NCBI GenBank assembly: GCA_036489775.1
Contig: DASXFC010000009.1
Location: 167,744 to 231,743, forward strand
Length of the DNA stretch: 64,000 nucleotides
Reading direction: 5' to 3'
Source: Bog-473 sp036489775
GTDB taxonomy: Bacteria; Actinomycetota; Acidimicrobiia; Acidimicrobiales; RAAP-2
A model generated the notes under the pieces. That model had not been told where the DNA came from and ran no database searches. It saw nothing but the letters and a program-made list of their open reading frames with translations. The position numbers and the translations under genes are program-made. This document shows positions 34,539 through 42,882 of this stretch, piece after piece; within the stretch, counting starts at the first letter, position 1; every line of letters starts with the position of its first letter.

Positions 34539-35269
34539 CCCTGGTCCGGGACAAAGCGGTCGTCCTGCGCACCTACCGACTGGGCGAGGCCGACAAGATC
34601 ATCGTCTTGGCCACCGAGCAGCATGGCAAGCGCCGGGCCGTGGCCAAGGGCATCCGCAAGACCACCTCGAAGTTCGGGGCCCGACTCGAACCGTTGACCC
34701 ACGTCGATGTGCTGCTCTGGGAAGGCAGGAGCGAACTCCAGATCGTCAACCAGGTTGAGGTGGTCGACACTTTCCGGGTCATCCGTGACGATCTGGGCCG
34801 CCTGCCCCGCGGGATGGCGTTGCTCGAGGTGACCGACCAGATGCTCCAGGACGGTCATCCCGACCGGCAGCTCTTCGCCATGCTGGTGGGGGCGTTGCGG
34901 GCCATGGCCAACGCCGAGACCGATCCCTTGCTGGTGGCACCCGCCTTCTTCTTGAAGGCATTGGTCCTCGAGGGTGCCGCGCCGGTACTGGACAGTTGCG
35001 CCAGCTGCGGCGAGCCCGAAGGGGTGGTCGATCTGGTGGCTTTCGATCTGGTGGTGGGCGGTGCACTGTGCCGTTCGCATCGCAGTGGCCGTCCGATGAG
35101 CGCGGCGGCGTTGGCCCTCCTGCGTCGGACCTTGGGGGGTGAACTGGCCGCCGTGCTGGGCGGACCACCGCCGGCCGGGGCTGACGAGGTGGCCGAGCTG
35201 GCTACCGAGGCCATGGAAGTGCATCTCGACCGGCGCATTCGCTCGGTCCGTTCCAGCGCCGGGCTGTGA
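34535..35269 (+). CDS. recO: DNA repair protein RecO
   Basis: The 244-residue protein begins with an OB fold (VRDKAVVLRTYRLGEADKII, GKRRAVAKGIRKTTSKFGAR, LEPLTHVDVLLWEGRSELQI). A helical domain with the zinc-type cysteines in DSCASCGEPEGVV and GGALCRSHRSGRPM follows. RecO loads RecA on SSB-coated DNA with RecR. The ATG overlaps the preceding stop (ATGA) and the recO TGA overlaps hemW's GTG (GTGA). Length and cysteines match the family. Confidence 0.95.
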   Translation: MTLVRDKAVVLRTYRLGEADKIIVLATEQHGKRRAVAKGIRKTTSKFGARLEPLTHVDVLLWEGRSELQIVNQVEVVDTFRVIRDDLGRLPRGMALLEVTDQMLQDGHPDRQLFAMLVGALRAMANAETDPLLVAPAFFLKALVLEGAAPVLDSCASCGEPEGVVDLVAFDLVVGGALCRSHRSGRPMSAAALALLRRTLGGELAAVLGGPPPAGADEVAELATEAMEVHLDRRIRSVRSSAGL

Positions 35270-36342
35270 ACGAGTTCGGCGTCTACGTCCACGTCCCCTT
35301 CTGCCGGGAGCGCTGCGACTACTGCGCCTTTGCCACCTACACCGACCGCGACCACCTCATGGAGCGCTACGCCGACGCGGTCATCACCGAGCTGGTCCGG
35401 CAGGCGGAGTCGGGCGCACTCATTGAAGCCACGAGCATCTTCTTCGGGGGCGGCACGCCCTCGCGCCTCGACCCCGCGCTGCTGGGCGACATCCTCGATG
35501 CCATTCCGCGCGCCGCCGACTGCGAGATCACCATCGAGTGCAATCCTGAGGATGCCGATCCGCACCACCTCGACACGTACGCGGCGGCCGGGGCCAACCG
35601 GCTCTCCTTCGGTCTGCAGTCCACCCACTCCCACGTCCTCGACGGCCTAGGCCGACGGCATGTGCCCGATGCCGCGGCGACCATTTCGGCCGCGGTGGCG
35701 GCTGCGGGTTATCGGACCTGGAACCTCGATCTGATTTTCGGGTCGCCGGCCGAGACCGACGACGACTGGCAGCGCACGCTTGAAGCAGTGCTGTCCCTGC
35801 CCTCGCCGCCGCCCCATTTGAGCGCCTACGCCCTGACCGTCGAGCCGGGCACACCGTTGGCCACCCAAGCGGGACGTCATCCTGACGAGGACGCGCTGGC
35901 CCGGCGCTACGGGATCGTCGACGACGTGTTGTCGGCCGCCGGTTACAAATGGGAGGAGATCTCCAACTGGGCCAAACCCGGCCATGAGTGCCGCCACAAC
36001 CATCTTTATTGGGAGGAGGGGGACTACCTCGGGTTCGGCTCAGCGGCCCATAGCCACCGGGCAGGGGAGCGCTGGTGGAACGTGCGCACACCGGACCGCT
36101 ACATCCATGTCATCGAGAGCGGTGGATCACCGGTGGCCAGCCGCGAGGTACTCACCGCTGAGCAGCGGGACTTCGAGCGGCTGACCCTGGCTCTGCGCAC
36201 GCCGCGTGGCGTGCCTTGGCACGCGCTCCGGGGCGCCGACGAGCTCGATGACCTGATCGAGCGGCGAGGGGATCATGCCGTCCTGACCGTGCGCGGGCGC
36301 CTGCTGGCCAACCAGGTCAGCACCCGAATTGCCCTCCCCTAG
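35266..36342 (+). CDS. hemW: Heme chaperone HemW (radical SAM, HemN-like)
   Basis: The 358-residue protein has the radical-SAM CxxxCxxC site in VHVPFCRERCDYCAFATY, the GGGTPSRLDP glycine motif and FGLQSTHSHVLDGLGR. The HNHLYWEEGDYLGFGSAAHS segment carries the HNxxYW-type motif that separates HemW from true HemN. HemW binds heme and transfers it to proteins; it is not a coproporphyrinogen oxidase. The GTG overlaps the recO TGA. Its TAG stop supplies the first bases of the glyS -10 box. Confidence 0.94.
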   Translation: MNEFGVYVHVPFCRERCDYCAFATYTDRDHLMERYADAVITELVRQAESGALIEATSIFFGGGTPSRLDPALLGDILDAIPRAADCEITIECNPEDADPHHLDTYAAAGANRLSFGLQSTHSHVLDGLGRRHVPDAAATISAAVAAAGYRTWNLDLIFGSPAETDDDWQRTLEAVLSLPSPPPHLSAYALTVEPGTPLATQAGRHPDEDALARRYGIVDDVLSAAGYKWEEISNWAKPGHECRHNHLYWEEGDYLGFGSAAHSHRAGERWWNVRTPDRYIHVIESGGSPVASREVLTAEQRDFERLTLALRTPRGVPWHALRGADELDDLIERRGDHAVLTVRGRLLANQVSTRIALP

Positions 36343-36345
36343 ACT
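36340..36345 (+). promoter_or_regulatory. Leaderless -10 box of glyS overlapping the hemW stop codon
   Basis: TAGACT ends six bases before the glyS ATG at 36352. Its first three bases are the hemW stop codon, so the two genes are separated by only nine bases that hold no Shine-Dalgarno sequence. Confidence 0.5.
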
Positions 36346-36351
36346 GAATCG

Positions 36352-37671
36352 ATGCCCGAGCAGTCTGAGGCCGCTACTGACGACCTGATGGAGAAGGTGG
36401 TTCGGCTCTGCCGTCACCGCGGCTTCATCTTCCCTTCGGCCGACATTTACGGCGGATTCCGTTCCACCTACGACTACGGGCCGCTCGGCGTCAACATGCT
36501 GCGCAACGTCAAGAACGCCTGGTGGCGTTCGATGGTCCAACTCCGCGACGACGTGGTGGGCCTCGACGCGGCCATCCTGTCTCCCCCCGCCATCTGGGCC
36601 GCTTCGGGCCACCTGGCCACCTTCACCGACCCGCTGGTCGACTGCAAGAACTGCCACGAGCGCTGGCGCGAGGACAAGATCGACGGGGTCTGCCCCAACT
36701 GCGGCTCGCACGACCTGACCGAGGCCCGGGCCTTCAACTTGATGTTCAAGACGCATGCCGGCCCGGTCGAGGACGAGGGTCACGTGGCCTACCTACGCCC
36801 CGAAACGGCCCAGGGCATGTTCACCAACTTCGCCAATGTGCTCCAGACCACACGCAAGAAGCCCCCGTTCGGGATCGCCCAGGTGGGCAAATCGTTCCGC
36901 AACGAGATCACCCCGCAGAACTGGGTCTTCCGCACCCGCGAGTTCGAGCAGATGGAGATGGAGTACTTCATCCCGCCCGACGAGGCGCAGAAGTGGTTCG
37001 ACTACTGGCGGGAGGAGCGACTGCGCTGGTACATCGAGCTGGGCATCCCGACCGAGCAGCTGCGCCTGCGGGATCACGAGCAGGACGAGCTGTCGCACTA
37101 CTCGTCGATGACCTCGGATGTGGAATTCCTCTTCCCGTGGGGCTTCGACGAACTCGAAGGCATCGCGTATAGGGGCGACTTCGACCTGAACGCGCACATC
37201 AACGCGTCAGGGGAGCGACTCGACTACCTCGATCCGCAGACCAACACCCGCTATGTGCCCCACGTGATTGAGCCGGCAGCCGGGGCGACCCGTACCATGA
37301 TGGCCTTCCTGCTTTCCGCCTACGACGAGGACGAGGTCGGGGGCGAGACCCGTGTCGTCCTGCACCTGCACTGGCGCCTGGCGCCCTACCAGGTGGCGGT
37401 GCTGCCCCTGTCGAAGAAGGACACCCTCGAGCCGGTGGCCCGACAGGTACTGAGCAGCCTGCAGCCGTACTTCATGTGCGACTACGACACCACGCAGTCC
37501 ATCGGCAAGCGCTACCGCCGCCAGGACGAGATCGGCACGCCGTGGTGCGTCACGGTCGACTTCGACTCGCTCGAGGACGATGCGGTCACCGTACGTGACC
37601 GGGACACCACCGAGCAGATGCGGGTACCCATTGCCGATCTGGTGGCCGAGTTGCAGCGCCGGGCCAGCTGA
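36352..37671 (+). CDS. glyS: Glycyl-tRNA synthetase, single-chain dimeric type
   Basis: This 439-residue class II synthetase belongs to the alpha2 (eukaryote/archaea-like) form. It shows motif 1 region YDYGPLGVNMLRNVKNAWW, a Cys4 zinc-ribbon insertion (CKNCHERWREDKIDGVCPNC), LRPETAQGMFTNFANV, motif 2 GKSFRNEITPQNWVFRTREF, and motif 3 at PAAGATRTMMAFL, with an anticodon-binding domain at the end. It charges tRNA-Gly. It follows hemW with a nine-base gap and has its own promoter box. Confidence 0.97.
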   Translation: MPEQSEAATDDLMEKVVRLCRHRGFIFPSADIYGGFRSTYDYGPLGVNMLRNVKNAWWRSMVQLRDDVVGLDAAILSPPAIWAASGHLATFTDPLVDCKNCHERWREDKIDGVCPNCGSHDLTEARAFNLMFKTHAGPVEDEGHVAYLRPETAQGMFTNFANVLQTTRKKPPFGIAQVGKSFRNEITPQNWVFRTREFEQMEMEYFIPPDEAQKWFDYWREERLRWYIELGIPTEQLRLRDHEQDELSHYSSMTSDVEFLFPWGFDELEGIAYRGDFDLNAHINASGERLDYLDPQTNTRYVPHVIEPAAGATRTMMAFLLSAYDEDEVGGETRVVLHLHWRLAPYQVAVLPLSKKDTLEPVARQVLSSLQPYFMCDYDTTQSIGKRYRRQDEIGTPWCVTVDFDSLEDDAVTVRDRDTTEQMRVPIADLVAELQRRAS

Positions 37672-37684
37672 ACCAAAAGCTCGG

Positions 37685-38515
37685 TTAGGCCGCTTTGCGG
37701 TAGCGCCACACTGCTAACGGGCCCAGGACGAGCAGCATCCCGCCGATCCACGCCAGGGCGTACCAGACCTTGGCGGTGTCGTGGTAGTAGCCACCGACCA
37801 TTAGTGAGCGGGCACCGGCGATCACCACGCCGACCGGTTGCCAGGTGGCGAAGGCCTGCAGCCAGCCGGGCATGGTCTGGATCGGGACGAATGCGCCCGA
37901 GGCGAAGGTGAGTGGGATGAGGAGGGGAAAGCTCATGACCTGCGCCGTCTCGCTGTTGGGAGCCACCAGCCCGATGATGGCGAAGCCCCAGCTCATGGAG
38001 TAGGCGAAGGCCACCAGAAGGGCTGCGCCCAAGATGTAGTCGACCGCGCTGGTCCGGAAGGTGAAGCCCACGAGGGCGGCCACCCCGGTCAGCACGAGGA
38101 CGACGACGACATTGCGGAGCCCGTCGGCCGTGGTTCGACCACCCAGCACCGCGGCCCGGGCCATGGGGAGCGCCCGGAACCGTTCGATGAGGCCCTTTTG
38201 CAGGTCCTCGGCCAGCCCCACGCTGGTGCTCACGGCACCGAACATGACCGATTGGACGAAGATGCCAGGAATCATGAAGTCGACGTAGGGAATGCCACCG
38301 GGAATCGGGATAGCGCCCGAGCCGAAGATGTAACGGAACAGCAGCACGAACATGATCGGCTGCAGGGTCGAGAAGAAGAGCGCCTCAGGGATCCGGGTGT
38401 AGGTGATCAGGCTGCGCACCGTCATGGTGAGGGTGTCGGAGATGATCCAGCGGACCTTGTGCTGCTTGAGGGGCGCGATCGTTCCCAGGTCGGCAGTGAA
38501 CTGTGCCGTCGTCAT
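37685..38515 (-). CDS. ABC-2 type exporter permease (DrrB-like)
   Basis: The 276-residue membrane protein has about six hydrophobic segments and the ABC-2 membrane motif region LQKGLIERFRALPMARAAVL, with FVQSVMFGAVSTSVGLAEDL before it. It is the channel partner of the ATPase gene immediately upstream (four-base overlap). DrrAB-type pumps export drugs or lipids, and the substrate here is unknown. The pair is divergent from and probably repressed by the MarR gene. Its stop lies 13 bases from the convergent glyS stop. Confidence 0.9.
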   Translation of the reverse strand: MTTAQFTADLGTIAPLKQHKVRWIISDTLTMTVRSLITYTRIPEALFFSTLQPIMFVLLFRYIFGSGAIPIPGGIPYVDFMIPGIFVQSVMFGAVSTSVGLAEDLQKGLIERFRALPMARAAVLGGRTTADGLRNVVVVLVLTGVAALVGFTFRTSAVDYILGAALLVAFAYSMSWGFAIIGLVAPNSETAQVMSFPLLIPLTFASGAFVPIQTMPGWLQAFATWQPVGVVIAGARSLMVGGYYHDTAKVWYALAWIGGMLLVLGPLAVWRYRKAA

Positions 38516-39519
38516 CGGGCTGCCTCCTTCTCCTTGGAGCCTTCGGCCGCCGCGGCCGCGGCCTCCTCCTGGGCCTTGTGACCGGTGAGACTTATGAAGA
38601 CGTCGTCGAGACTCGGCTCGCGCAGATTGATTCCCGAAATCGGTACGTCGGCCTGGTCCAGCGTGCGCAGCACTTCGGCCGCCACCTTGGGTCCCTGCTC
38701 CACGGTCAGTTCGATGCTGGCGCCATCAACGGCGATCGCCTTGTCCGAGAGATGCGCCACCAAGACCTTGGCCTGTTCGGCGGTGGCGGCATCGGGCAGG
38801 ATCACGGCGATCACCGTGGTGCCGAGGTTGGCCTTCAGCTCCGCTGGCGTGCCCTGGGCGATCACTTGCCCGTGGTCGATCACGATGATGTCGTCGGCCA
38901 GCCGGTCGGCCTCCTCGAGGTACTGCGTGGTGAGGAGCACCGTGACTCCCGACTGCACCAGTTCCTCAGTAATGGTCCACATGTCCTGGCGGCTTTGCGG
39001 GTCAAGACCGGTGGTGGGCTCGTCGAGGAAGAGCACCGGCGGCTTGGCCACCAGGGCGGCCGCCAGGTCCAGTCGGCGCCGCATGCCACCCGAGTATGTC
39101 TTGAGGCTGCGGTTCCCGGCGTCGGTCAAGTCGAACTGTTCGAGCAACTCGTCCGCCCGCTGGTTGGCCACCGCGCCCCCGAGGTGGGTGAGCCGCCCAA
39201 CCATGCGTATGTTCTCCCGCCCGGTGAGGTTCTCGTCGACCGTGGCGTACTGGCCGGCCAAGCCAATGAGCCGGCGAACGCCAGCTGCTTCCTTCACTAC
39301 GTCGTGACCCATGATGCGGGCGGTGCCGCTATCGGGATTGAGGATGGTGGAGAGGATGCGGACCATGGTGGTCTTGCCGGCGCCGTTGGGACCGAGCAAA
39401 CCGAGGACGGTGCCGGGCTGGACGGAGAGGGAGACCCCGTCGAGGGCCCGCACGTTGCCCTTCTTGAAGACCTTGACGACGTCGACGGCCTCGACGGCGG
39501 GGGAGGAGGACTGACTCAT
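38512..39519 (-). CDS. ABC exporter ATP-binding protein (DrrA-like)
   Basis: The 335-residue ATPase has Walker A GPNGAGKTTMVRILSTIL, a Q-loop region, signature YSGGMRRRLDLAAALVAKP, Walker B PVLFLDEPTTGLDPQ, the H-loop LLTTQYLEEADRL and the C-terminal DrrA extension ending NLREPSLDDVFISLTGHK. It powers the adjacent permease. The ATG at 39519 is preferred over a TTG two codons earlier: a -35 TTGACA and -10 TAAGTT with an 18-base spacer point to transcription starting just before it. MarR-controlled export is inferred from the shared operator. Confidence 0.93.
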   Translation of the reverse strand: MSQSSSPAVEAVDVVKVFKKGNVRALDGVSLSVQPGTVLGLLGPNGAGKTTMVRILSTILNPDSGTARIMGHDVVKEAAGVRRLIGLAGQYATVDENLTGRENIRMVGRLTHLGGAVANQRADELLEQFDLTDAGNRSLKTYSGGMRRRLDLAAALVAKPPVLFLDEPTTGLDPQSRQDMWTITEELVQSGVTVLLTTQYLEEADRLADDIIVIDHGQVIAQGTPAELKANLGTTVIAVILPDAATAEQAKVLVAHLSDKAIAVDGASIELTVEQGPKVAAEVLRTLDQADVPISGINLREPSLDDVFISLTGHKAQEEAAAAAAEGSKEKEAAR

Positions 39520-39558
39520 TGACAAAGAAACTTAGTGATAAAGTTATTTAGGTGTCAA
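39519..39558. promoter_or_regulatory. Face-to-face ABC/marR promoters with central inverted-repeat operator
   Basis: The minus-strand -35 TTGACA (39558-39553), 18-base spacer and -10 TAAGTT (39534-39529) serve the ABC genes. The plus-strand TTGACA (39519-39524) with either AGTTAT (39542-39547, 17-base spacer) or TAAAGT (39539-39544) serves marR. In the middle AACTT-N7-AAGTT (39529-39545) is a MarR-size inverted repeat covering both -10 regions. A single bound dimer would block both promoters. Confidence 0.65.
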
Positions 39559-40067
39559 GGCAATGGTCCCGGGTGGACCTGGTGCAGCAGCTGCGGTCCG
39601 AGATTATGGGGTACTTCGGCGCCGCCAGCGCTTTCGATGAGCGGGTGGCTGAACGGTTCAAGCTGAGCCGCTCCGATATGCGTTGCCTGGATCTCCTGAA
39701 TCGGCAGGGGCCGATGACGCCGGGCCAGCTGGCAGACCAGACGCAACTCACGTCGGGCGCCGTCACGTTCTTGCTGGACCGGCTCGAAGAGGCCGGGATG
39801 GTGACGCGGCGGCGAGATACCGAGGACCGGCGCCGGGTGTGGGTGGAATTGACCCCGACTGCGCAACGGCGACTCCAGCGGGAGCAGGAGCCGATCCGGG
39901 ACGAGATGCGCGACCTGGCCCAGCGTTTCAAAGCGGAGGAATTGGCCGTGGTGCGGGACTTCATGCGTGAAGCCAAGGAGATCTTTCTGCGGCAGGTCGG
40001 TGGACAAGACACCGAGGTCAGCCATGGTGTGGCCGCTGATGAGGGTGGCGAAAGCCCAGTAGGCTGA
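39552..40067 (+). CDS. MarR-family transcriptional regulator
   Basis: The 171-residue winged-helix protein has LSRSDMRCLDLLNRQGPMTP, GQLADQTQLTSGAVTFLLDR (recognition helix) and the wing MVTRRRDTEDRRRVWVELT, with flanking dimer helices. It probably represses the divergent ABC exporter and itself through the operator lying directly before its GTG start. That GTG is seven bases past a TAAAGT box, so the mRNA may be leaderless. The inducer is unknown but is often a substrate of the pump. Confidence 0.93.
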   Translation: MSRQWSRVDLVQQLRSEIMGYFGAASAFDERVAERFKLSRSDMRCLDLLNRQGPMTPGQLADQTQLTSGAVTFLLDRLEEAGMVTRRRDTEDRRRVWVELTPTAQRRLQREQEPIRDEMRDLAQRFKAEELAVVRDFMREAKEIFLRQVGGQDTEVSHGVAADEGGESPVG

Positions 40068-40158
40068 GTCGTTCCGGCTTGGGATCCAGGCCGGTGCATG
40101 ACCACCTCGCAGCCGCGGCTCAGACGCGGTTCGCCATGCCAGGGCAAGGAGACCCCGA

Positions 40159-42834
40159 ATGCCGTACGTCTTCGATTTCGACCACACGCACCCCCGTCCC
40201 CCGATGGAGCTCAAGGACCTCCTGGGTGGCAAGGGCGCCAACCTGGCCGAGATGACGTCGGTACTCAAGCTGCCCGTGCCGCACGGGTTCACCATCTCGA
40301 CCGACGCCTGCCGGGACTACATGGCCGGCGGCTGGCCCAAGGGGCTCGACAAAGAGGTGGCGGAGGCCCGCCAGCGCCTCGAGTCGTCCATGGGCAAGGT
40401 GATCGGCGATGCCGTCGACCCGCTGCTCGTCTCGGTCCGCTCCGGGGCCAAGTTCTCGATGCCCGGGATGATGGACACCGTCCTCAACCTGGGGTTGAAC
40501 GACGAGTCGGTCGAAGGCCTAGCCAAGCAGACCGGCGACGAGCGGTTCGCCTTCGACTCGTACCGGCGCTTCATCGCCATGTACGGGCGCATCGTGCTCG
40601 ACCTGCCCGGTGAGGAGTTCGAGGCGCTGTTCGACGCGGCCAAGGAACTGGCCGGCACGACCTCGGACGCCAAGGTCCCGACCGAGCTGCTGCGCTACCT
40701 GGTCGATTCGTACCAGCAGATTGTGGAGCGCCACACCGGCAAACCGTTCCCACAAGATCCGGCGGCCCAGCTGCGTGGTGCCATCGAGGCAGTTTTCGCC
40801 AGCTGGAATGGTCCGCGCGCCATTGCCTATCGCGAGCGTGAGCGCATCTCGCACGACCTGGGCACCGCGGTCAACGTCCAGGCCATGGTCTTCGGGAACC
40901 GCGACGACAACTCGGGCACCGGCGTGGGCTTCACCCGCGACCCGGCCACCGGCGCCAAGGGCGCCTACGGCGACTTCTTGATCAACGCCCAGGGTGAAGA
41001 CGTGGTGGCCGGCATCCGGAACACCGAGCCCATCGCGGCGCTGAAGAAGGAGTTCCCCAAGGTCTACACAGAGTTGACCGACATCTTCGCCCGTCTCGAG
41101 CAGCACTACTCGGACATGTGCGACACCGAGTTCACCATCGAGCAGGGCAAGCTCTGGATGCTCCAGACCCGGGTGGGCAAGCGCACCGGCGCGGCCGCTC
41201 TCAAGATGGCAGTGGACATGGTCCGGCCCAGCGATCTGGGCATTTCCAAGGCCGAGGCGGTCACCCGGATCACCGAGGACCACCTTGACTCCGTCCTGCA
41301 CCCGCAATTCTCCGGATCGGGCTACACCAGCTGGGCCAAGGGTCTGGGAGCCAGCCCTGGCGCGGCGGTCGGCCAGATCTACTTCACCGCCGATGACGCC
41401 GCCGCCGCCGCCGAGCGGGGGGAGCAGGTGATCCTGGTCCGCAGCGAAACCTCGCCCGAAGACGTGCACGGCATGCTGGCGGCGGAGGGCATCCTGACCG
41501 CCCGCGGCGGTCTGGTCAGTCACGCCGCCGTGGTGGCCCGAGGTTGGGGTAAGCCGGCCGTGGTGGGGGCCGAGGTCCTCCGCCTGACCGAGCACTCCGT
41601 GACGGCCAATGGCGTGACCCTCCAGGAAGGGGACTGGATCTCGCTCGATGGCGGCGCCGGCACAGTGGTGGCCGGCCAGGTGCCACTCACCGCGGCGGCA
41701 CCCCCGGCGGAGTTCAAAACCGTGTTGTCGTGGGCCGACGACATCCGCAAGGGTCACCTGGCCGTGCGGGCCAACGCCGACACCGGCGAGGACGCGGCCA
41801 ACGCCCGGTCGCTCGGGGCCGAGGGAATTGGGCTGTGCCGCACTGAGCACATGTTCCTGGCCGAGGACCGCCTTCCGGTGGTGCGCCGCATGATCCTGGC
41901 TGATTCGCCGGCGGAAGAGACTGTCGCCCTCGAGGAGCTACGGGTGGTCCAGCGGGAGGACTTCATCGCCATCCTCAAGGCCATGGACGCGCTGCCGGTG
42001 ACGGTGCGCCTGCTCGACCCGCCGCTGCACGAGTTTCTGCCCAGCACCGAGGAACTGGCCATCAAGGAGGCCACGGTCGGGCTGAGCCCCGAGGAGCGCC
42101 GTCTGTTCGACGCCGCCCTGGCGTGGAAGGAAACCAATCCGATGCTGGGCACCCGGGGCGTGCGTCTTGGCGTGATCAAGCCGGGTCTCTACGCCATGCA
42201 GGTGCGGGCACTCATGGAAGCGGCCCGCCAGCGGGTGGCCGACGGGGGACACCCCATCGTCGAGATCATGATCCCGCTGACCGTCAGCCGTGAGGAGCTG
42301 GCCCTGGCCCGGAGCTGGGTCGAAGAGGCGGTGGCGGCCGTGTCAAAGGAACGGGCGCCCAAACCCTCCAAGGCCGGGACCAAGACGGCCGCCAAGGCCG
42401 GCAAGCTCGAGGTGACCATCGGCACCATGATCGAGACGCCACGAGCGGCCCTGCGGGCGGGCGAGATCGCCGAGGTGGCCGAGTTCTTCTCCTTCGGGAC
42501 CAACGACCTGACCCAGATGACGTTCGGCTTCAGCCGGGACGACGTCGAGGGCCGCATGATGAGCGCCTACCTCGAGCTGGGGCTACTGCCGCGGAACCCC
42601 TTCGACACGATCGACCAGGACGGTGTGGGTGAGCTGGTGCGCATCGGCACCGATCGGGGGCGGGCCACCCGGCCTGGCCTCAAGATCGGCGTCTGCGGTG
42701 AGCACGGCGGTGACCCCGAGTCGATCAGCCTCTTCTACGATGCCGGGCTCAACTACGTGAGCTGCTCACCCTTCCGGGTCCCGGTGGCCCGGCTGGCGGC
42801 GGCTCAGGCCGTGCTGGCCGCCCAAGCCGGCTAG
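40159..42834 (+). CDS. ppdK: Pyruvate, phosphate dikinase
   Basis: This 891-residue enzyme interconverts pyruvate, ATP and Pi with PEP, AMP and PPi. It has an ATP-grasp part (LLGGKGANLAEMTS; RSGAKFSMPGMMDTVLNLGL), the swivelling domain with phospho-His455 in TARGGLVSHAAVVARGWGKP, and the PEP-binding barrel (GLCRTEHMF; GTNDLTQMTFGFSRDD; GVCGEHGGDPESI). Between VEEAVAAVS and EVTIGTMIETPRA (about residues 731-752) is a Lys/Ala/Pro-rich insertion not usual in the family. AAGGAGA precedes the ATG. It precedes dnaG by 48 bases but dnaG has its own promoter box. Confidence 0.96.
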   Translation: MPYVFDFDHTHPRPPMELKDLLGGKGANLAEMTSVLKLPVPHGFTISTDACRDYMAGGWPKGLDKEVAEARQRLESSMGKVIGDAVDPLLVSVRSGAKFSMPGMMDTVLNLGLNDESVEGLAKQTGDERFAFDSYRRFIAMYGRIVLDLPGEEFEALFDAAKELAGTTSDAKVPTELLRYLVDSYQQIVERHTGKPFPQDPAAQLRGAIEAVFASWNGPRAIAYRERERISHDLGTAVNVQAMVFGNRDDNSGTGVGFTRDPATGAKGAYGDFLINAQGEDVVAGIRNTEPIAALKKEFPKVYTELTDIFARLEQHYSDMCDTEFTIEQGKLWMLQTRVGKRTGAAALKMAVDMVRPSDLGISKAEAVTRITEDHLDSVLHPQFSGSGYTSWAKGLGASPGAAVGQIYFTADDAAAAAERGEQVILVRSETSPEDVHGMLAAEGILTARGGLVSHAAVVARGWGKPAVVGAEVLRLTEHSVTANGVTLQEGDWISLDGGAGTVVAGQVPLTAAAPPAEFKTVLSWADDIRKGHLAVRANADTGEDAANARSLGAEGIGLCRTEHMFLAEDRLPVVRRMILADSPAEETVALEELRVVQREDFIAILKAMDALPVTVRLLDPPLHEFLPSTEELAIKEATVGLSPEERRLFDAALAWKETNPMLGTRGVRLGVIKPGLYAMQVRALMEAARQRVADGGHPIVEIMIPLTVSREELALARSWVEEAVAAVSKERAPKPSKAGTKTAAKAGKLEVTIGTMIETPRAALRAGEIAEVAEFFSFGTNDLTQMTFGFSRDDVEGRMMSAYLELGLLPRNPFDTIDQDGVGELVRIGTDRGRATRPGLKIGVCGEHGGDPESISLFYDAGLNYVSCSPFRVPVARLAAAQAVLAAQAG

Positions 42835-42868
42835 AGGTCCGCCGGATCGATCTGGCGCGACAGCGCGG

Positions 42869-42874
42869 TACCGT
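42869..42874 (+). promoter_or_regulatory. -10 box of dnaG-rpoD
   Basis: TACCGT ends eight bases before the dnaG ATG at 42883, giving a leaderless or one- to two-base leader. CAGGGG lies between and could also act as a weak Shine-Dalgarno sequence for read-through from ppdK. Confidence 0.4.
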
Positions 42875-42882
42875 CAGGGGCC

